A DNA stretch of 64,000 nucleotides from Morchella semilibera (taxonomy: Eukaryota; Ascomycota; Pezizomycetes; Pezizales; Morchellaceae), in the NCBI GenBank assembly GCA_009192285.1, contig WBVU01000008.1, positions 2,242,370-2,306,369 of the forward strand. Direction: 5' to 3'. A program made the position numbers and the translations under genes. Shown here piece after piece: positions 10,246 to 21,950 of this stretch. How positions within the stretch are numbered: the stretch's first letter is position 1; each line of letters begins with the position of its first letter. The notes beneath the pieces are model-generated. The model was not told the origin of the DNA. It ran no database searches and saw only the letters and a list, made by a program, of their open reading frames with translations.

Positions 10246-11684
10246 ATGGCTCAACCACAATCGACTACAAGGCCGCCAAAGAGAATTCTCTTTATTCATC
10301 CAGATCTAGGAATTGGTGGTGCTGAACGCCTGGTAATCGATGCTGCTGTTGGTCTACAGGACAGAGGCCATGAGGTCACAATATACACTTCTCACTGTGA
10401 CCCTCGACACTGCTTCGATGAAGCTCGTAATGGTCTCTAAACCTACCCTCTCTCAATCTCTACAGCTTCTAACAACCTTATAATCATCATAGGCACCCTG
10501 AAAGTTCGTGTCGCTGGAAACTCTCTCTTCCCACCGAACCTCCTCGGCCGCTTTAGCATCCTCTGCGCGATCCTCCGACAACTGCACCTCACATTGCACC
10601 TTTTCCTCACCTCCGAGCTGCAGAACTACGACTACATATTTGTCGACCAACTTAGCGCCTGTATCCCTTTCCTACGGCTCTTCCGCCCCCAAATGCGCAT
10701 CCTCTTCTACTGCCACTTCCCCGATTACCTCCTCGCATCCCGTGCCAGTATCATAAAATCCATTTACCGCATCCCCTTCGACTACCTCGAAGCCCTCACT
10801 ACTGGCCTCGCGCACACAATCGTCGTCAACTCTTCCTTTACAAAGTCCGTTTTCCGCACCGCATTCCCGCACATCACCACCGTACCCCATGTCGTCTACC
10901 CTTGCGTTGACACGGCGCCGCCGCGCCCCCGATCCGGCGGCACAATAGAGCCAGACCCCGAGCTCGGCCTCGGTCTCGACGGTAGAAAGATCATCCTCTC
11001 AATCAACCGCTTCGAGCGCAAGAAGAACATCGCTCTCGCTATCCGCGCATTCGCACTGCTGACCCCCGCCGAGCGTGCGTCCACGCGGCTCGTCCTCGCT
11101 GGTGGCTACGACCCCGCGTCATTGAGAACGTTACCTACCACACAGAACTCGAGTCCCTCTGCGAGTCCCTCGGCCTCAAGACAGCGACATCAAAGAACAT
11201 AATCAGCTCCCTGAGCGTGCCCAAAGACACCGACGTCCTCTTCCTCCTCAGCATCCCGGCAAGCCTCAAGACATACCTTCTCAAGACCGCAACGCTACTC
11301 CTGTACACGCCAGACCGCGAGCACTTCGGGATCGTCCCACTGGAGGCGATGTTAGCGGGGATACCGGTGCTTGCGGTGAACTCGGGCGGGCCCTTGGAGA
11401 CGATCGAGGATGGGGTTACAGGGTGGCTGAGGCCGCAAGATGATGCGGCGTGGGCGGCAGTAGTGAGGAGGGCGCTATTTGGGATGAGGGAAAAGGAGCT
11501 GAGGGATATGGGGAGGAGGGGGAGGGAGAGAGTCATGAGGGAGTTTTCGAAGGAGAGGATGGCTGAGAGGATTGAGGAGGAGTTTGATGGGTGTGCGGAG
11601 GTGGGAGGCGGGTTGTTGTGGCCGTGGGTGATGTTAGGGGTAGTGGGGGTGATAGTGGGATTTACTGTTGCCATAGCGGTGTAA
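10246..11684 (+). CDS. ALG2: ALG2 alpha-1,3/1,6-mannosyltransferase, with one apparent frame break
   Basis: Exons are 10246-10432 and 10493-11684. The intron donor is either GTCTCT at 10433 or GTAATG at 10427. The first keeps the conserved DGTLKVRV-like RNGTLKVRV. The protein is a GT4 glycosyltransferase of about 459 residues: [17 protein letters not shown] near the N-terminus, [22 protein letters not shown], the [13 protein letters not shown] block and the E-x7-E motif in [11 protein letters not shown]. It ends in a hydrophobic membrane segment. It adds the second and third mannoses to the dolichol-linked oligosaccharide on the cytosolic ER face. The frame shifts by one base at a run of four C (11112-11115). 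A fifth C would turn the break into [18 protein letters not shown], in two short pieces GGYDPR and [10 protein letters not shown]. Confidence 0.92.
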
Positions 11685-13725
11685 TGTAGGAGGGTGCTTT
11701 CCTTTGTGTTAGTATGCAGAGAGGATATGGGAGGTTTATTGGCATTGTTTTTGAGTTTGAGATCTGTAGAGTGCAATCGTTAGTATACTCTGGCTGTTGA
11801 GTCTGCAATTACTAGCAATCTTTTTAAGCCTTGAGACCGCCAATAATAGCGTGGGTTCGTATTGAAACATAATTAATTAGTTACAAGAGCAAAGATGTAC
11901 CATACATGTCACCCCTTCAACCCGTCTATCCTCGCCTAGAATACGGTAAGTACTATACAGTAAAGTACCTACTAGGACCTACCGGTGAATGAGGGTGTGG
12001 TGTCGGTGTCAATGATCGTTCTGCAGGAAACCCGGATCAACATGTACATGTAGTTGACTTTAGTTCCAATGCCAATGACTGAACTACATGTAAAAACGCT
12101 GTACTTAAATGTACACTTGGATACATGTACTCTATGTAGGGTGGTGGTGGTGGTGCGGGTTAGGGTAGATGTGGGTTAGGTGGACTTGCCGCTAGATCCC
12201 GTCCTCCAACTCCACAGAAGGAGGGTGTGTACATGTAGTGGGCCGTGGCTAGCCCTGGCTGCGGCGGTAAACCTAACCCATAGAATTGGGGAGGATCTAG
12301 GTTTTCTTCCTCTACTTTGTCACCATCTCTAACGCACCGTCTCTATCCAATCATCCCTACCCCACTAACTCCAGCCCTCCCCCCCCCCCCCCCAGCTTCG
12401 TGTATCTACCCTCACCGGCACTAACACCAACATCGTGAGTGAACCACCACTAGCTACGCCCGCAGAATAGAGTAGGGAAGTATGGTTGCTACCCACACCC
12501 GCCCGCGCTCCACTTTCTTTTAGGATGCACATGTACTACTAACCAAACAACAGAGAGAGAATAATCCCCCAGGGCCCAGAGCTTAATCCCTCTTAAGGCC
12601 TACCCTAATTGGAGGAGGTTTATTAGGAAATTCCTAAGCCTGGCCCGAGAGAAGGCGGTTGAAATTGTGCCTTGAAGCTTGAGGATCTCCCCCCTTCCTA
12701 GAGAACGAAGTGCCTAGCGGCGGACGCGCATTCCCGGATGGCAGTTATATGTTTGATATAAATACTGTGCATAACTCATAGGAGCAGGGATAGGCAAAAC
12801 CCAGGGAGCTAGAGCTAGGTCTTCTAGATATGGGATACCGCGCCATCAAAAGTAGTAGAAAGAAATGGGGTCTTCTTCAAGCCATAGTGTACCAAGAAGC
12901 CCGGCAAAACTTGACATTTCAGGACTGTTATGGCAATCTGGAACTTTGAAGCTGATTTGGCCCACCAATTAAGCCGGCTGGATGAGTCACAAAGGGCCTC
13001 CTGCCTGTGAATTTGTGGGTGCAGGTTTGGCACCTTAAAGCTACCTGCTTAACAAAGGGGTAGATACCTAGAATTCTACTCAAAGAGGCCCCTAAAAATC
13101 AGGTCAATTAAAGAAGCATTTACTTCAGGTGTCTGTCTCAAGCAGAAAGTAATCCCAAAGAACATCGGAGACAACTTCCTAAACTTGCGCTGTATGAGGC
13201 AACTCTAGGTAAACGCAGTCGTAGTACAGTCAGCTCTTTAAAACCATACCAAGCATCCCGCAGAGAGCACTACGAAGGGACCACTGTCACCCGGACAGGC
13301 ATCTACCAAACTGCCATGAGCTATAGCAAAGTGCACAAATAGGTGTTTTACCGCTTATTAGGGGAGCTCTTAGATATTACTGCCAGTACACAGATCAGGA
13401 TATTTAGGTCTTTGAGGCTACTCACAATAATCGGTAGAGAAGACTAAGTACTTCTACATACCTCCGCCGTCTGACGATATGATGTACCTTGCCCAATGTG
13501 AGAATGGGGGGACAATTTTTCAAGCTGCTAAAGCTCCATTTCCTTTTCTGTATAAGAGGAATCGTTTAATTTGTCACGGGGACTATGCGTTATATCCAGG
13601 ATTTCTTGTAGCTCTTCATAAATGTGTCTCGAGGCACACATATGATCCCAGAGCAGATTATCATCCTTATAGTTACCTTTATATCGCCATGGACACGCCC
13701 GACACTTTATTTAGAGACTACAGCG
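11685..13725. other. gene-poor spacer with palindrome cluster
   Basis: No gene is supported. Between 12040 and 12535 there are seven copies of ACATGT, most inside TACATGTA. Interstitial GGGTTAGG-like repeats (about 12158-12181) and a long C run (12371-12394) also lie here. Reading frames at 12824-13033 and 13479-13760 lack codon bias or recognisable domains. Confidence 0.45.
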
Positions 13726-14181
13726 GCTATTATTGTAGGGGGGTAGGTAGGTACCCTTAAGGGAGATTCGGTTGTATCAGTAAACGAGGGATGTGAAACG
13801 ATCAAAAAGAAAAATAATGCCTCGATTGGGATTCGAACCCAAGCTACCCTCACAGCTCTGTGCTTCTACGTGCTGAGTTTCTAGGTGTGTTAACCACTAC
13901 ACTACCGAGGCTTGTCTGCAACAGCGGGACAGGAAATTGTAAGCCTGAGCCTAAAGTCCAAGTTACTACAACAACACGGACTAAAGATGTTTACCTCTTA
14001 AATTAAAGGAGCTAAAAGGACCGAAGCACACTGGACTACTAACCCATCTTTTGATATCTCATGTTCACTATTATATTTGGATTCACATCTTGGCTCATAA
14101 CGGTCTAGTGCTCACCAAATAGCACAGGTGTCCCAAGCCTGCACTCCTAGAGAACAATGCCTGAGTAGTGCCTCAACTATC
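13726..14181. repeat. tandem direct repeat, copy 1 (456 bp)
   Basis: This is the first unit of a head-to-tail duplication. It begins with GCTATTATTGTAGGGG and ends at CTCAACTATC, directly followed by copy 2. The two copies match almost throughout apart from a few substitutions and short indels, which suggests a recent duplication. Each unit carries one minus-strand tRNA-like sequence. Confidence 0.85.
13818..13911 (-). pseudogene. tRNA-like sequence in repeat copy 1
   Basis: Read on the minus strand, 94 bases start GCCTCGG and end TCGAGGCA. The acceptor stem pairs over all seven positions (one G-U). The A box is GGTAGTGTAGTGGTTAAC and the T arm is TTGGG-TTCGAAT-CCCAA. The middle (about 45 bases) does not give a normal anticodon stem with T33, even allowing for an intron next to the anticodon. 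It therefore looks like a tRNA-derived sequence with intact Pol III boxes rather than a working tRNA. An unusual intron-bearing tRNA cannot be excluded. Confidence 0.55.
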
Positions 14182-14621
14182 GCTATTATTGTAGGGGGTA
14201 GGTACCCTTAAGGGAGATTCAGTTGTATCAGTAAACGAGGGATGTGAAGCGATCAAAAAGAAAAAATAATGCCTCGATTGGGATTCGAACCCAAGCTACC
14301 CTCACAGCTCTGTGCTTCTACGTGCTGAGTTTCTAGGTGTGTTAACCACTACACTACCGGGGCTTGTCTGGAACAGCGGGACAGGAAATTGTAAGCCTGA
14401 GCCTAAAGTCCAAGTTACTACAACACGGACTAAAGATGTTTACCTCTTAATTTGTAGGAGCTAAAGCACACTGGACTGGTAACCCATCTTTTGATATCTC
14501 ATGTTTACTATTATATTTGGATTCACATCTTGGCCCATAACGGTCTAGTGCTCACCAAATAGCACAGGAGTCCCAAGCCTGCGCTCCTGGAGAACAATGC
14601 CTGTGTAGTGCCCCAACTATC
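14182..14621. repeat. tandem direct repeat, copy 2 (440 bp)
   Basis: This is the second unit of the duplication, about 16 bp shorter than copy 1 through small indels (for example a missing GTAG near the start and a shortened segment near 14450). It ends at CCCAACTATC. Confidence 0.85.
14270..14363 (-). pseudogene. tRNA-like sequence in repeat copy 2
   Basis: This is the counterpart of 13818-13911. One substitution changes the 5' acceptor strand to GCCCCGG and so breaks one stem pair. The A and B boxes are unchanged. The loss of a pair fits decay without selection. Confidence 0.55.
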
Positions 14622-15386
14622 TCAAACGTTCCTATAGGGAAATAGCAAGAAACAAGTTACCCGGCACCAGATTATTGAGGCTCTCCTCAACACTTGAAAT
14701 CATTAGGCAAAGTCCTTACACTAGACATTCTATGCGCGCCTCCAACGGTGTTCAGCCTACAGGCCGCACCATACACCTCCTAGATCTTAGCACGGCCATC
14801 TCTATATAATTTCTAGTCTTTCGAAACTCAAATCCACACCTCCCCCAGGACAATGCGGTATATATCTCTACCACTGACCCAGCGGTAGCTGGGCTTGCCA
14901 AGCCCCTCGAGTGACCGTCTATGATCTCCCGTCATGTGCTGTCACTCGACACAGCCCACCAACGCAGTCGTCCAGCAGCACCTGGAAAGGACTTTTAGAG
15001 ATATGTACCCCTGCTTTACCATACCAATGCTGCCACCAAGGGAGCGCTCGACACCGCGGCTAACATAGTATAACGGCGATAAAAGAAAGTGAGAAACACA
15101 TATAATCTAGCCACGAACCTACTCCCCACCCGCCACCCTATATAACCATAACGAGACGACCGGTCTAATTGTCTAGTGTCTACTGAAGGCGGGGCGCGGG
15201 TAGTGCGGTAAGTGTAGCTAGTGGCCGTCCGTCCCTAGGCCCTGGATATGGGTTGGTGTTATGTACATGTTTAATTGTATGTAACGAGTGTGAGGTTATG
15301 GCTGGAGGTGTGGGGTGGGGTGTGGGCGGGTATAGATATATGTACACCGCCCCATGCATCAACCCCCCCCTTCTTCCCTCCCAAAG
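14622..15386. other. spacer
   Basis: No gene is supported. A good splice donor (GCG|GTAAGT at 15207-15212) lies upstream of the coding-like stretch at 15387, but no ATG-started exon precedes it. Confidence 0.4.
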
Positions 15387-15511
15387 CCATCTCCGAGGCC
15401 GCTCAAGCTGCCAAGAACGGGACCAAACAGTTTATAGACCTCTACGCGGTCTATGTACCTACGGTGGACAAAAAAAAACACTCTTCAGAAAAAACGGTCG
15501 GGAATCATTGA
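15387..15511 (+). pseudogene. possible NTF2/Nxt1-like exon remnant
   Basis: Just after a CT-rich stretch ending in AAAG, codons give AISEAAQAAKNGTKQFIDLY and then VYVPTVDKKKH, with mostly C or G at third positions. This looks like the first helix of an NTF2-like fold (Nxt1/p15 type). The rest of such a domain does not follow: the frame ends at 15511 and sequence after about 15470 is A-rich and unlike the family. I read it as a gene fragment. It could also be an exon of an unrecognised small gene. Confidence 0.3.
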
Positions 15512-15785
15512 TGGCGCTGCCAATCCAACTACACCAACACTCACTCACGCCATGGTTACAGAGGGAAAAGGAAAAGAAAAAGAAAAACAGAAGCAGATAC
15601 TTCTAACACGACACACGGGAGCCCGCGGTGTGTCCTATGGCTACATGTATCTATATACACCTCCACGCCCCCACGCCTCTACACAGGTACATACGTTTAC
15701 AGGACAGGACAGGACAGACACAAACAGAAAAAACAGAAAGACCGAAAACCAAGACCGGAAGAAAGAAAGAAAGAAAGGAGGAGAA

Positions 15786-16794
15786 CTACACATTAACGTT
15801 CACAAAATCGTCTCTTGGCTGTATCTTTGCGTGCTTGAAGTACTTCATCCCGACCCAAGCGACAACGACCCAGACCCAGGCCATGACGCAGGTGAGGATG
15901 ATGAGGGCGGGATAGTAGCCGTCGATGGGGAAGGCGCCTTCGTGCTGCTCCGGCTGGCCCTTTGCGAACGGGCTCTGCACAGCATAGTTAGCACACAACA
16001 GAACAAAAGACTACTGAAGGAATTAAAGAAATAGTAAAACTCACCCCCGGCACATCCCACGCCCACTCCCACACCCCCAACACACTCCCCATCCCCACCA
16101 CAAACACCACCCACGTCGCCCCCAGCACCACCCACCCCCAGTACGCCGTATCCGCCGCACTATCCATCTCCTCCTGCCTTGTCCGTGCCATGACGACCAC
16201 CACGCTCCCCGACCTCCCGCGCACAGGGTACGCCCTTGGCGCCACCACCCGCGCGGCGAACACCCCGCCCTCACTGTCCTCGGCGCTGTCATAGACGGTG
16301 CCCGCCGTCGAGACCGCCGAAGGTGGCAGCTTCAAACCCGGGGAGGCGCTACGGCGGCTCGCGAGACTCCCGCTCCCACCGCCCCCGCCGCCCCCGCCGC
16401 CAGCGCCGTTCATGACGGGCTGCAGAGAGGGCAAGCCGAGCATGGTGCCGTTTCCGGGGCGGAGAAGTGCGGTTTTTCGGAGACTACGGCCACGGCGGCG
16501 TTGTTTTCTGGCGGCGGCGGTTGTGGTTGTTGTTGTAGTGGTGGATTGCATAGAAGGGGGGGGCGCTGGAGGGGGGGCAGAGAAGATGGGACGCGCAGTG
16601 GAGATGGCACGTTCAGGACTGCCGCTGCTGCTGGAAGAAGAGTCAGACCCGATTGTGAAGCCGCGGCGGCGGAGGCGCGGGGGGGTCGAGCGTTTGGGGA
16701 GTAGTGGTGGTGGTGGTGGTGGTGGTGGTGGTGGTGGTGGTGGGGCTGGTTGTGTTGGGCCGGAGCCACTGCTGGGTTGGTAGAGTGGGTTCAT
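15786..16794 (-). CDS. fungal protein with disordered N-terminus and two membrane segments
   Basis: Exons are 16045-16794 and 15786-15974 (intron GTGAGT...GCTAAC...GCAG, phase 0), giving 312 residues. The first about 210 residues are low-complexity: poly-Pro (about residues 18-30), poly-Thr, poly-Gly and Ser runs. They are followed by YWGWVVLGATWVVFVVGMG (first membrane segment), a short loop that the intron interrupts, and YYPALIILTCVMAWVWVVVA (second membrane segment). The end is a basic tail, KYFKHAKIQPRDDF. The hydrophobic hairpin looks like a conserved domain and I believe I have seen it in other ascomycetes, but I cannot name a function. The opposite strand shows a poly-Gly reading frame that is only its shadow. 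Confidence 0.75.
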
Positions 16795-17942
16795 GCATCA
16801 GCGCACATGGCAGGGGGGGTTCCAATGGAGAGCGGTGGTGGTGGTGGTGGTGGTGGAGTTTTGAGGGAGAATCTGAAGCGGTGGTGGAGAGCTCTCGGAG
16901 GTGCCTTGGATAGGGAGTTGGGGGAGCTGCTATGAGAGGATATATGGGAGGGGGGGATTATGTAGTGTGCTGAGAGGTGAGTACTGATTCCCCTAGACTT
17001 GTCGTGAGAATATATGGGTTTTGGGGGGAGAATTCTAGAAGTTCTTCTTCCTCTCCCTCTTTTTGATATTGAAAGCTGGCAGGAGAACACAAAAGCGACG
17101 CAACAACAGAAGCAGGGTTACACACACCGCATGGGATCGGCGTAAGTTATTTAGGTACGAAAAAGGAGCGCTAAACTAATTATGGTAATTACAGATTGTT
17201 AGCCACGCACCCGGGCGTCTCAGCCACAGTCAGATCACACACCCATACTGTATTATACACACACACGAGCAGAGTGTGGTCTGTTTCGTCTGATGTCTCC
17301 TGTAGGATCGATCAAGAAGTATTGCGAGTTGTCAAAAATAATAATAATGACCAACAAACTCCCAACCATGGCCAGGAAGATGCCACAAACAAAGTAAATA
17401 GTAATAATAAAATACTAGAGACCTGAAAATTATATCAGTATTTTATTAGGTTTATTAGAACTTACGGGGCCGGGTGAGTGTCGTTAAGCCATGTCTCCCC
17501 AGTGCGTCCCATTGTTTTTGGCAACTCGCAATACATATCGAGAGTACGTGCTGCTGTATATACATATATGTAGTAGACAATTAAACAGAAACCCCCTATT
17601 CCAGAGGCCCGTAGACATCAAGCCACTATATATAGGCGGCGAACAAGTACACTCTGATACTTATATTCATACATCTATTCACTCACTTCCTCCCCTCCCC
17701 TGCCTTTCCCGATACCATCACCTCCGGGTAACCTGCGGCTCCAAATACCCGCAGCTTCAATTGTTTGTATCACCAACAACTCTCTCATCCTTGACATCAT
17801 TGCATTGTCATCCTTGTGTCTTAATCCCAGACCACGATCATAAAGGACGGTCCTTATAGAGAACCCCCCCACTCACTTCTATCCAGCAACCATAGGTTCC
17901 TTCCTATCCTCACTCCCAGATCCGGACGATCCGACAGAAGCC
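16795..17942. promoter_or_regulatory. spacer between two divergent genes
   Basis: These 1.15 kb lie between the starts of the two-membrane-segment protein and the Mak32-like gene. A GGT/GGA-rich stretch lies at 16830-16860. I saw no gene and no definite regulatory site. Confidence 0.4.
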
Positions 17943-19407
17943 ATGCAGAACCCTCCTGCAGGCACCCCGTACCAGCAGCACTGGGTGCGTGCGAGAGGTG
18001 CCCTGGTCCAAGGCGCTCCCCAGATTGATTTTACGACCCTGGGAATGTTCATTATTGGTATGCCCATCTTTTTTTTTCTTTCTTTCCTCTTGGTTCTATA
18101 GTGTTTTATTATTATTTGAGCTATTATACACATGCTATCCATGTTTTGGCCCTATTGGCATATATATAGAAACTCCCCAATTCAAATCAGGACTAGGCAC
18201 ACTAACCTCAGAACGTATAGACGACATTGAGTCTGGCCCTCCCGAATCCCGCACCATTGTCCGTGACGTTATCGGCGGTGCCGGCACCTACGGTACTCCC
18301 TTCCACCATCACCACTACTACCACCACCGCCTCCCCCCTCTTTCACAGGCACTAACATCACAATACAGGCATCGTCGGTGCCCGTCTCTTCTCCCCCCCA
18401 CCCATCTCAAAGAAAATTGGTTGGATCGTCGACGCCGGCAGCGACTTCCCCGGCAAGCTGCGCACGCAGCTGCTCGCCCTCGATACGCACCTCAAGCTCC
18501 GCGAGACTCGGGACCGCCTCACCACCCGCGGCTGGAACAGCTACGGTCCCAACGACCACCGCGAGTTTTGCTACAAGACGCCAAAGCGGCGCCTCGAGGC
18601 CGACGACCTCATCTCCACCCGTCTCATCGTCGCAAAGACCATCCATTTCATATGTAGCCCCATCCGTGCGCAGATGGTGGCCTTTGAGATCTGTGGGATC
18701 CTCGATAACCACAGACCAGGCACAGGGACAGCAACGAGATTCATCTGGGAGCCGGTGCCGGACTTGTGTACCCCCGAAAATAGGGTCGCGATGTCTGTAC
18801 CCTTCCCCTCCCCTCCGCCCTCCACGCACCTACTGACAGTAATTACAGGTACAAGACGCTCAAGCTAGTGCACGTTGTCTCCCCCAATCACACCGAACTC
18901 GCCGGCTTCTACGGCATCGAAGACCCACTCGACAACTCCAACCCCTCCACCATCGAGTCCCTCGCCTCCAAGCTCGTCACCGCCGGCATCGGTCCCCACG
19001 ACACCGGCGCCGCCATCATCCGCTGCGGGAAAATGGGCTGTCTTATCGCCTCCCGCGGTCGCGAGAACGTCTGGCTGCCCGCCTACTACAGCACCGATGA
19101 CGACAGCAACCACGAGAAGGTCGTTGACCCCACCGGCGGCGGAAACACCTTCATCGGCGGGCTGAGCATCGGGCTTGTGCGGTATCCGGGCAACTTTGTG
19201 ATGGCTGCGGCGATGGGTACGGTGGCGGCGAGTTTTGCCATTGAGCAGATTGGCATACCGGCGCTGGAGAAAGGGGGAGATGGGGAGGAAGTGGTGGAGA
19301 GGTGGAATGGCGTGAGTGTCTTTGAGAGGTTTGAGGAGTATCGCAGGAGGGTCAAGGCGTTGGGGATAGTGCTGGGGCCTCTGTCGGTGCCGCAGGAGGC
19401 CGCGTGA
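17943..19407 (+). CDS. PfkB-family carbohydrate kinase, Mak32-like
   Basis: Exons are 17943-18057, 18170-18292, 18369-18792 and 18849-19407, all in phase, giving 406 residues. Conserved parts are FTTLGMFII near the N-terminus, VIGGAGTYGIVGARLF, FIWEPVPDLCTPE, VHVVSPNHTELAGFYG and the PfkB signature VDPTGGGNTFIGGL with the usual catalytic position altered (GGGN in place of GAGD). In yeast, Mak32 is needed for maintenance of the L-A killer virus structural complex, but the substrate is unknown. The third donor (AT|GTCTGT at 18793) was chosen because it restores RVAMYKTLKLVHV. The loss of the usual GAGD aspartate is seen in this subfamily and leaves catalysis in doubt. Confidence 0.9.
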
Positions 19408-20255
19408 AGGGGGCACTATTACTATTACTAATACTATTGTAATTGTGTGGACCTTTTTTTTTTTTTTATTTATTTCCCCCGCTGCTGTGTATGTGGGAGC
19501 AGGCTTCTCTCCCCCCCTTTTTTTTTACCCTTTATTTTTTTTACTCCCTTCGATAGGGCATAGATGGGGCTTCTCCGGTGCACGGTACGGTGGGCGGGGC
19601 GCACCTTCCAGTAATACATACACATAGTAGCAGGGGTATCTGGCGCTTTCTTTTTTTCCTCTCTCTCTCTCCTTTATGTCTCTACGATGTAACTTTACTG
19701 CATGTAGTTGAATACTGGGTATTATCACATGGCAATGGCAATGGCAATGGCACTGCAATACAGTCACCCGGAAACTGTGCATGGAGTGACGTGTGTTGGC
19801 TGTTTGTAGGAAAGAAGGGGTGGTGTGGTGTGGGTTGATGGGTCATGGACTATCACTCGCTCATACCACCACCACCACGGCGATGGTTCCTTGATAGGCA
19901 GACACAGAGAGGAAGCAGGGCCTAGGACGAAAGCCATCCTGTATGCAGGTCGGGGCGCGGGGGGAATTCATAATCGATGGATGGGGGGATCGCAACTGGG
20001 AAGCTGTCCGTAGGTAGGGGACGGGTACGGGCTAAGAACTGGGGGTGTCTGCAGGCGCGTGCACGCGGGCGATGGTGACGGATGCTTGACAAGAGATGTA
20101 CCTCATGTACATCTCTAGAAACTGTATAAGGGTAACTGTCACTATATAGGGTTAGTAATTGATGTAGCCTGGGGGGGCTCTACTTACATACATTTACATG
20201 TAGGGCCGCCGGATTATGTAAAACCCGTCTTTTTCCCCCAAGTGTGCGGGTTGCG
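19408..20255. other. spacer with simple repeats
   Basis: There is no gene. T-rich tracts lie at 19450-19470 and 19515-19545, and an (ATGGCA)-like repeat at about 19730-19752. One TACATGTA lies near 20195. Confidence 0.4.
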
Positions 20256-20430
20256 CTTAAAGGGGCGGAGAAGGTGGCTGCCACCATGCGTTGAGAGGCG
20301 GGTTAGTGGTTGTGAGGGATGGAAATGGGGTGGTCGTGGAGGAGAGGTTCCCCAGCCGCGCATGGGGGTGGGTTTGATCCCTGCCCCTGGTGGACTAACA
20401 TTTTATTTTTCTCTATTTTTTTTTCTAGAG
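20256..20430 (+). pseudogene. tRNA-like (SINE-type) fragment with T-rich end
   Basis: An A-box-like GGGTTAGTGGTTGTGAGGG (about 20300-20318) and a B-box-like GGGTTTGATCCC (20370-20381) are followed by a T-rich tail (20399-20427). Spacing is longer than in a tRNA. It fits the head of a short interspersed element. Confidence 0.4.
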
Positions 20431-21723
20431 TATGCGGAAAGGTTGGCGCGAGGGGGGTGGGTTCCTTGGTTCATACAAGTACTTTTGTCGAGTCACCCAG
20501 CTTGACCTGCAGTTACAGTAGTTGTACCAGGAGAGCTCTGCATCTTTAAATAGTGTTTTTGCCTGTGTACATACATGTAGCTTCCCCGGCTGGATGGGTA
20601 GGGTGGGTGGGTACATGTAGTACCGAAACGCAAAGACTAGAGAGAAGCTGACGCCCGCATCCAAACTGCCACCCGCCTGGGGCCCAGCATACTGCGTGCT
20701 CTGTCTGCACTACATACTTGCGGTGAAACTAAGTTAGCCACCAACTAACCCCACCATTCCCATAAGCTCATAAGGCGGGACATGGTTGTTTTTGGGTGTG
20801 AAAATGACTGTGAATTTGATACACTTGGGTTTAGCTAGTGGTTGAGATTCTGTATGGTCTCAAGTCTGGTGGTGGGGTTGGATGGTCAATTGCTAGCACG
20901 ACGGGGACAATGCTTAATTTCACCCCCAAGTGCATACAGTCAGTGAAAAAGCAACGCCCTAACAGGCACGGTGCTGTTACAACGCGAGGCATCGTTTCTG
21001 CCTGTTGTATAGTCTACGGGATATATCCTGGCCTTTTGGCTGGGTTTGGGGCGCTGCATACATGCGGCCCGGTAGTAGGAATATGGGGGGTGTAGGTACA
21101 TGTAGATACATGTACTTCTAGGAGCTCGGCCTGGCCTAGTCTGATCTAGGAGTGGGGTTATGACCGTGCTGCTCACAACTTGGGTAAAGATGGGACTAGT
21201 CGTTGGTTTTTAAGCCGCACCTCTACTAAGAGAACGGTTTAGGACCCAGGCGGCGGAGATTCGAATACCATGGGTGTAACATGGCAAGTAGCCAGGAGCA
21301 TCTATTTAAACCAGGGTTGCACAATCGTTAAAAGGCCCCACCCTCAAAGTGTTTATTCGATATGGCAGTCCAGACCAGCCCAGATAAACATTACACAAGG
21401 TTCTACATCTGAACTGCATGTATCGTATCGGCGACTCTTGCGTTAGATGCATCTTGGCATCCGCCCGCACCAATCAGTCAAGGCCCTTCCGCACCAATCA
21501 GTCATGGCCCTTATGCACGCTAAAGTCTTAGCTTATCGATAAGACGCCGACCGAACGGCGACTCCATGTGAATCCCTGCAGGAAACACAGAACGCCGAAC
21601 AATCCGCGGGGAACAGACATAACCTTAGTAATCTCGTTTGAGAGGATCATAAATACTAGGTCTCATCCCGCCGCATCTCTCTCTCGAAACATCAACCCTG
21701 CATTACTACATACCACTACCATC
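20431..21723. other. spacer and promoter of the small Cys-rich gene
   Basis: Four TACATGTA palindromes lie between 20570 and 21115. Sequence at 21470-21500 contains a short direct repeat (GCACCAATCAGTCA twice, 21469 and 21491). No gene is seen. Confidence 0.4.
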
Positions 21724-21950
21724 ATGTGTAAACCCGCAAAATGCAATGCCTGTGGTGAGTGCTGGCCTTTACTCTTTTGGCCTCTTGGTGTGTGCGAGTA
21801 TTCGCGGTACTGATAAGACCCGTTACAGGCAAGAAGAGCTGGTGGGGCTGCGGCAGCCACATCCCCAACGTCATGGACGCGATCCCAAAGGAGGAATGGT
21901 GCACCTGTGAGAAGCCGGCTGGCAGCGAGTACCCCCCGATTGCTAGTTAG
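21724..21950 (+). CDS. tiny cysteine-rich conserved fungal protein
   Basis: Two exons, 21724-21754 and 21829-21950, encode 50 residues. The pattern is MCKPAKCNACGKKSWWGCG, then HIPNVMDAIPKEEWCTC. The five to six cysteines in C-x-x-C and CTC arrangements suggest a metal site or disulfides. I recognise this as a widespread short ascomycete protein with WWGCG and EWCTC motifs, but no function is known to me. It has no signal peptide. The intron (GTGAGT...GTTACAG) splits the codon after CNAC. The gene would be missed by pipelines that drop proteins under 60 residues. Confidence 0.85.

Noticed and set aside
11135-11776. Minus-strand 213-residue Ser/Thr-rich frame opposite ALG2
   Set aside because: It is antisense to the conserved ALG2 C-terminal domain.
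12158-12181. GGGTTAGG-type repeats as an internal telomere
   Set aside because: Only two or three imperfect units are present, too few to call.
12824-13760. Reading frames of 69 and 93 residues as small genes
   Set aside because: No codon bias, no introns or homologous motif recognised.
16298-16783. Plus-strand 161-residue Gly/Val-rich reading frame
   Set aside because: It is the reverse of the Pro/Thr/Gly-rich N-terminus of the two-membrane-segment gene and has no separate coding signal.
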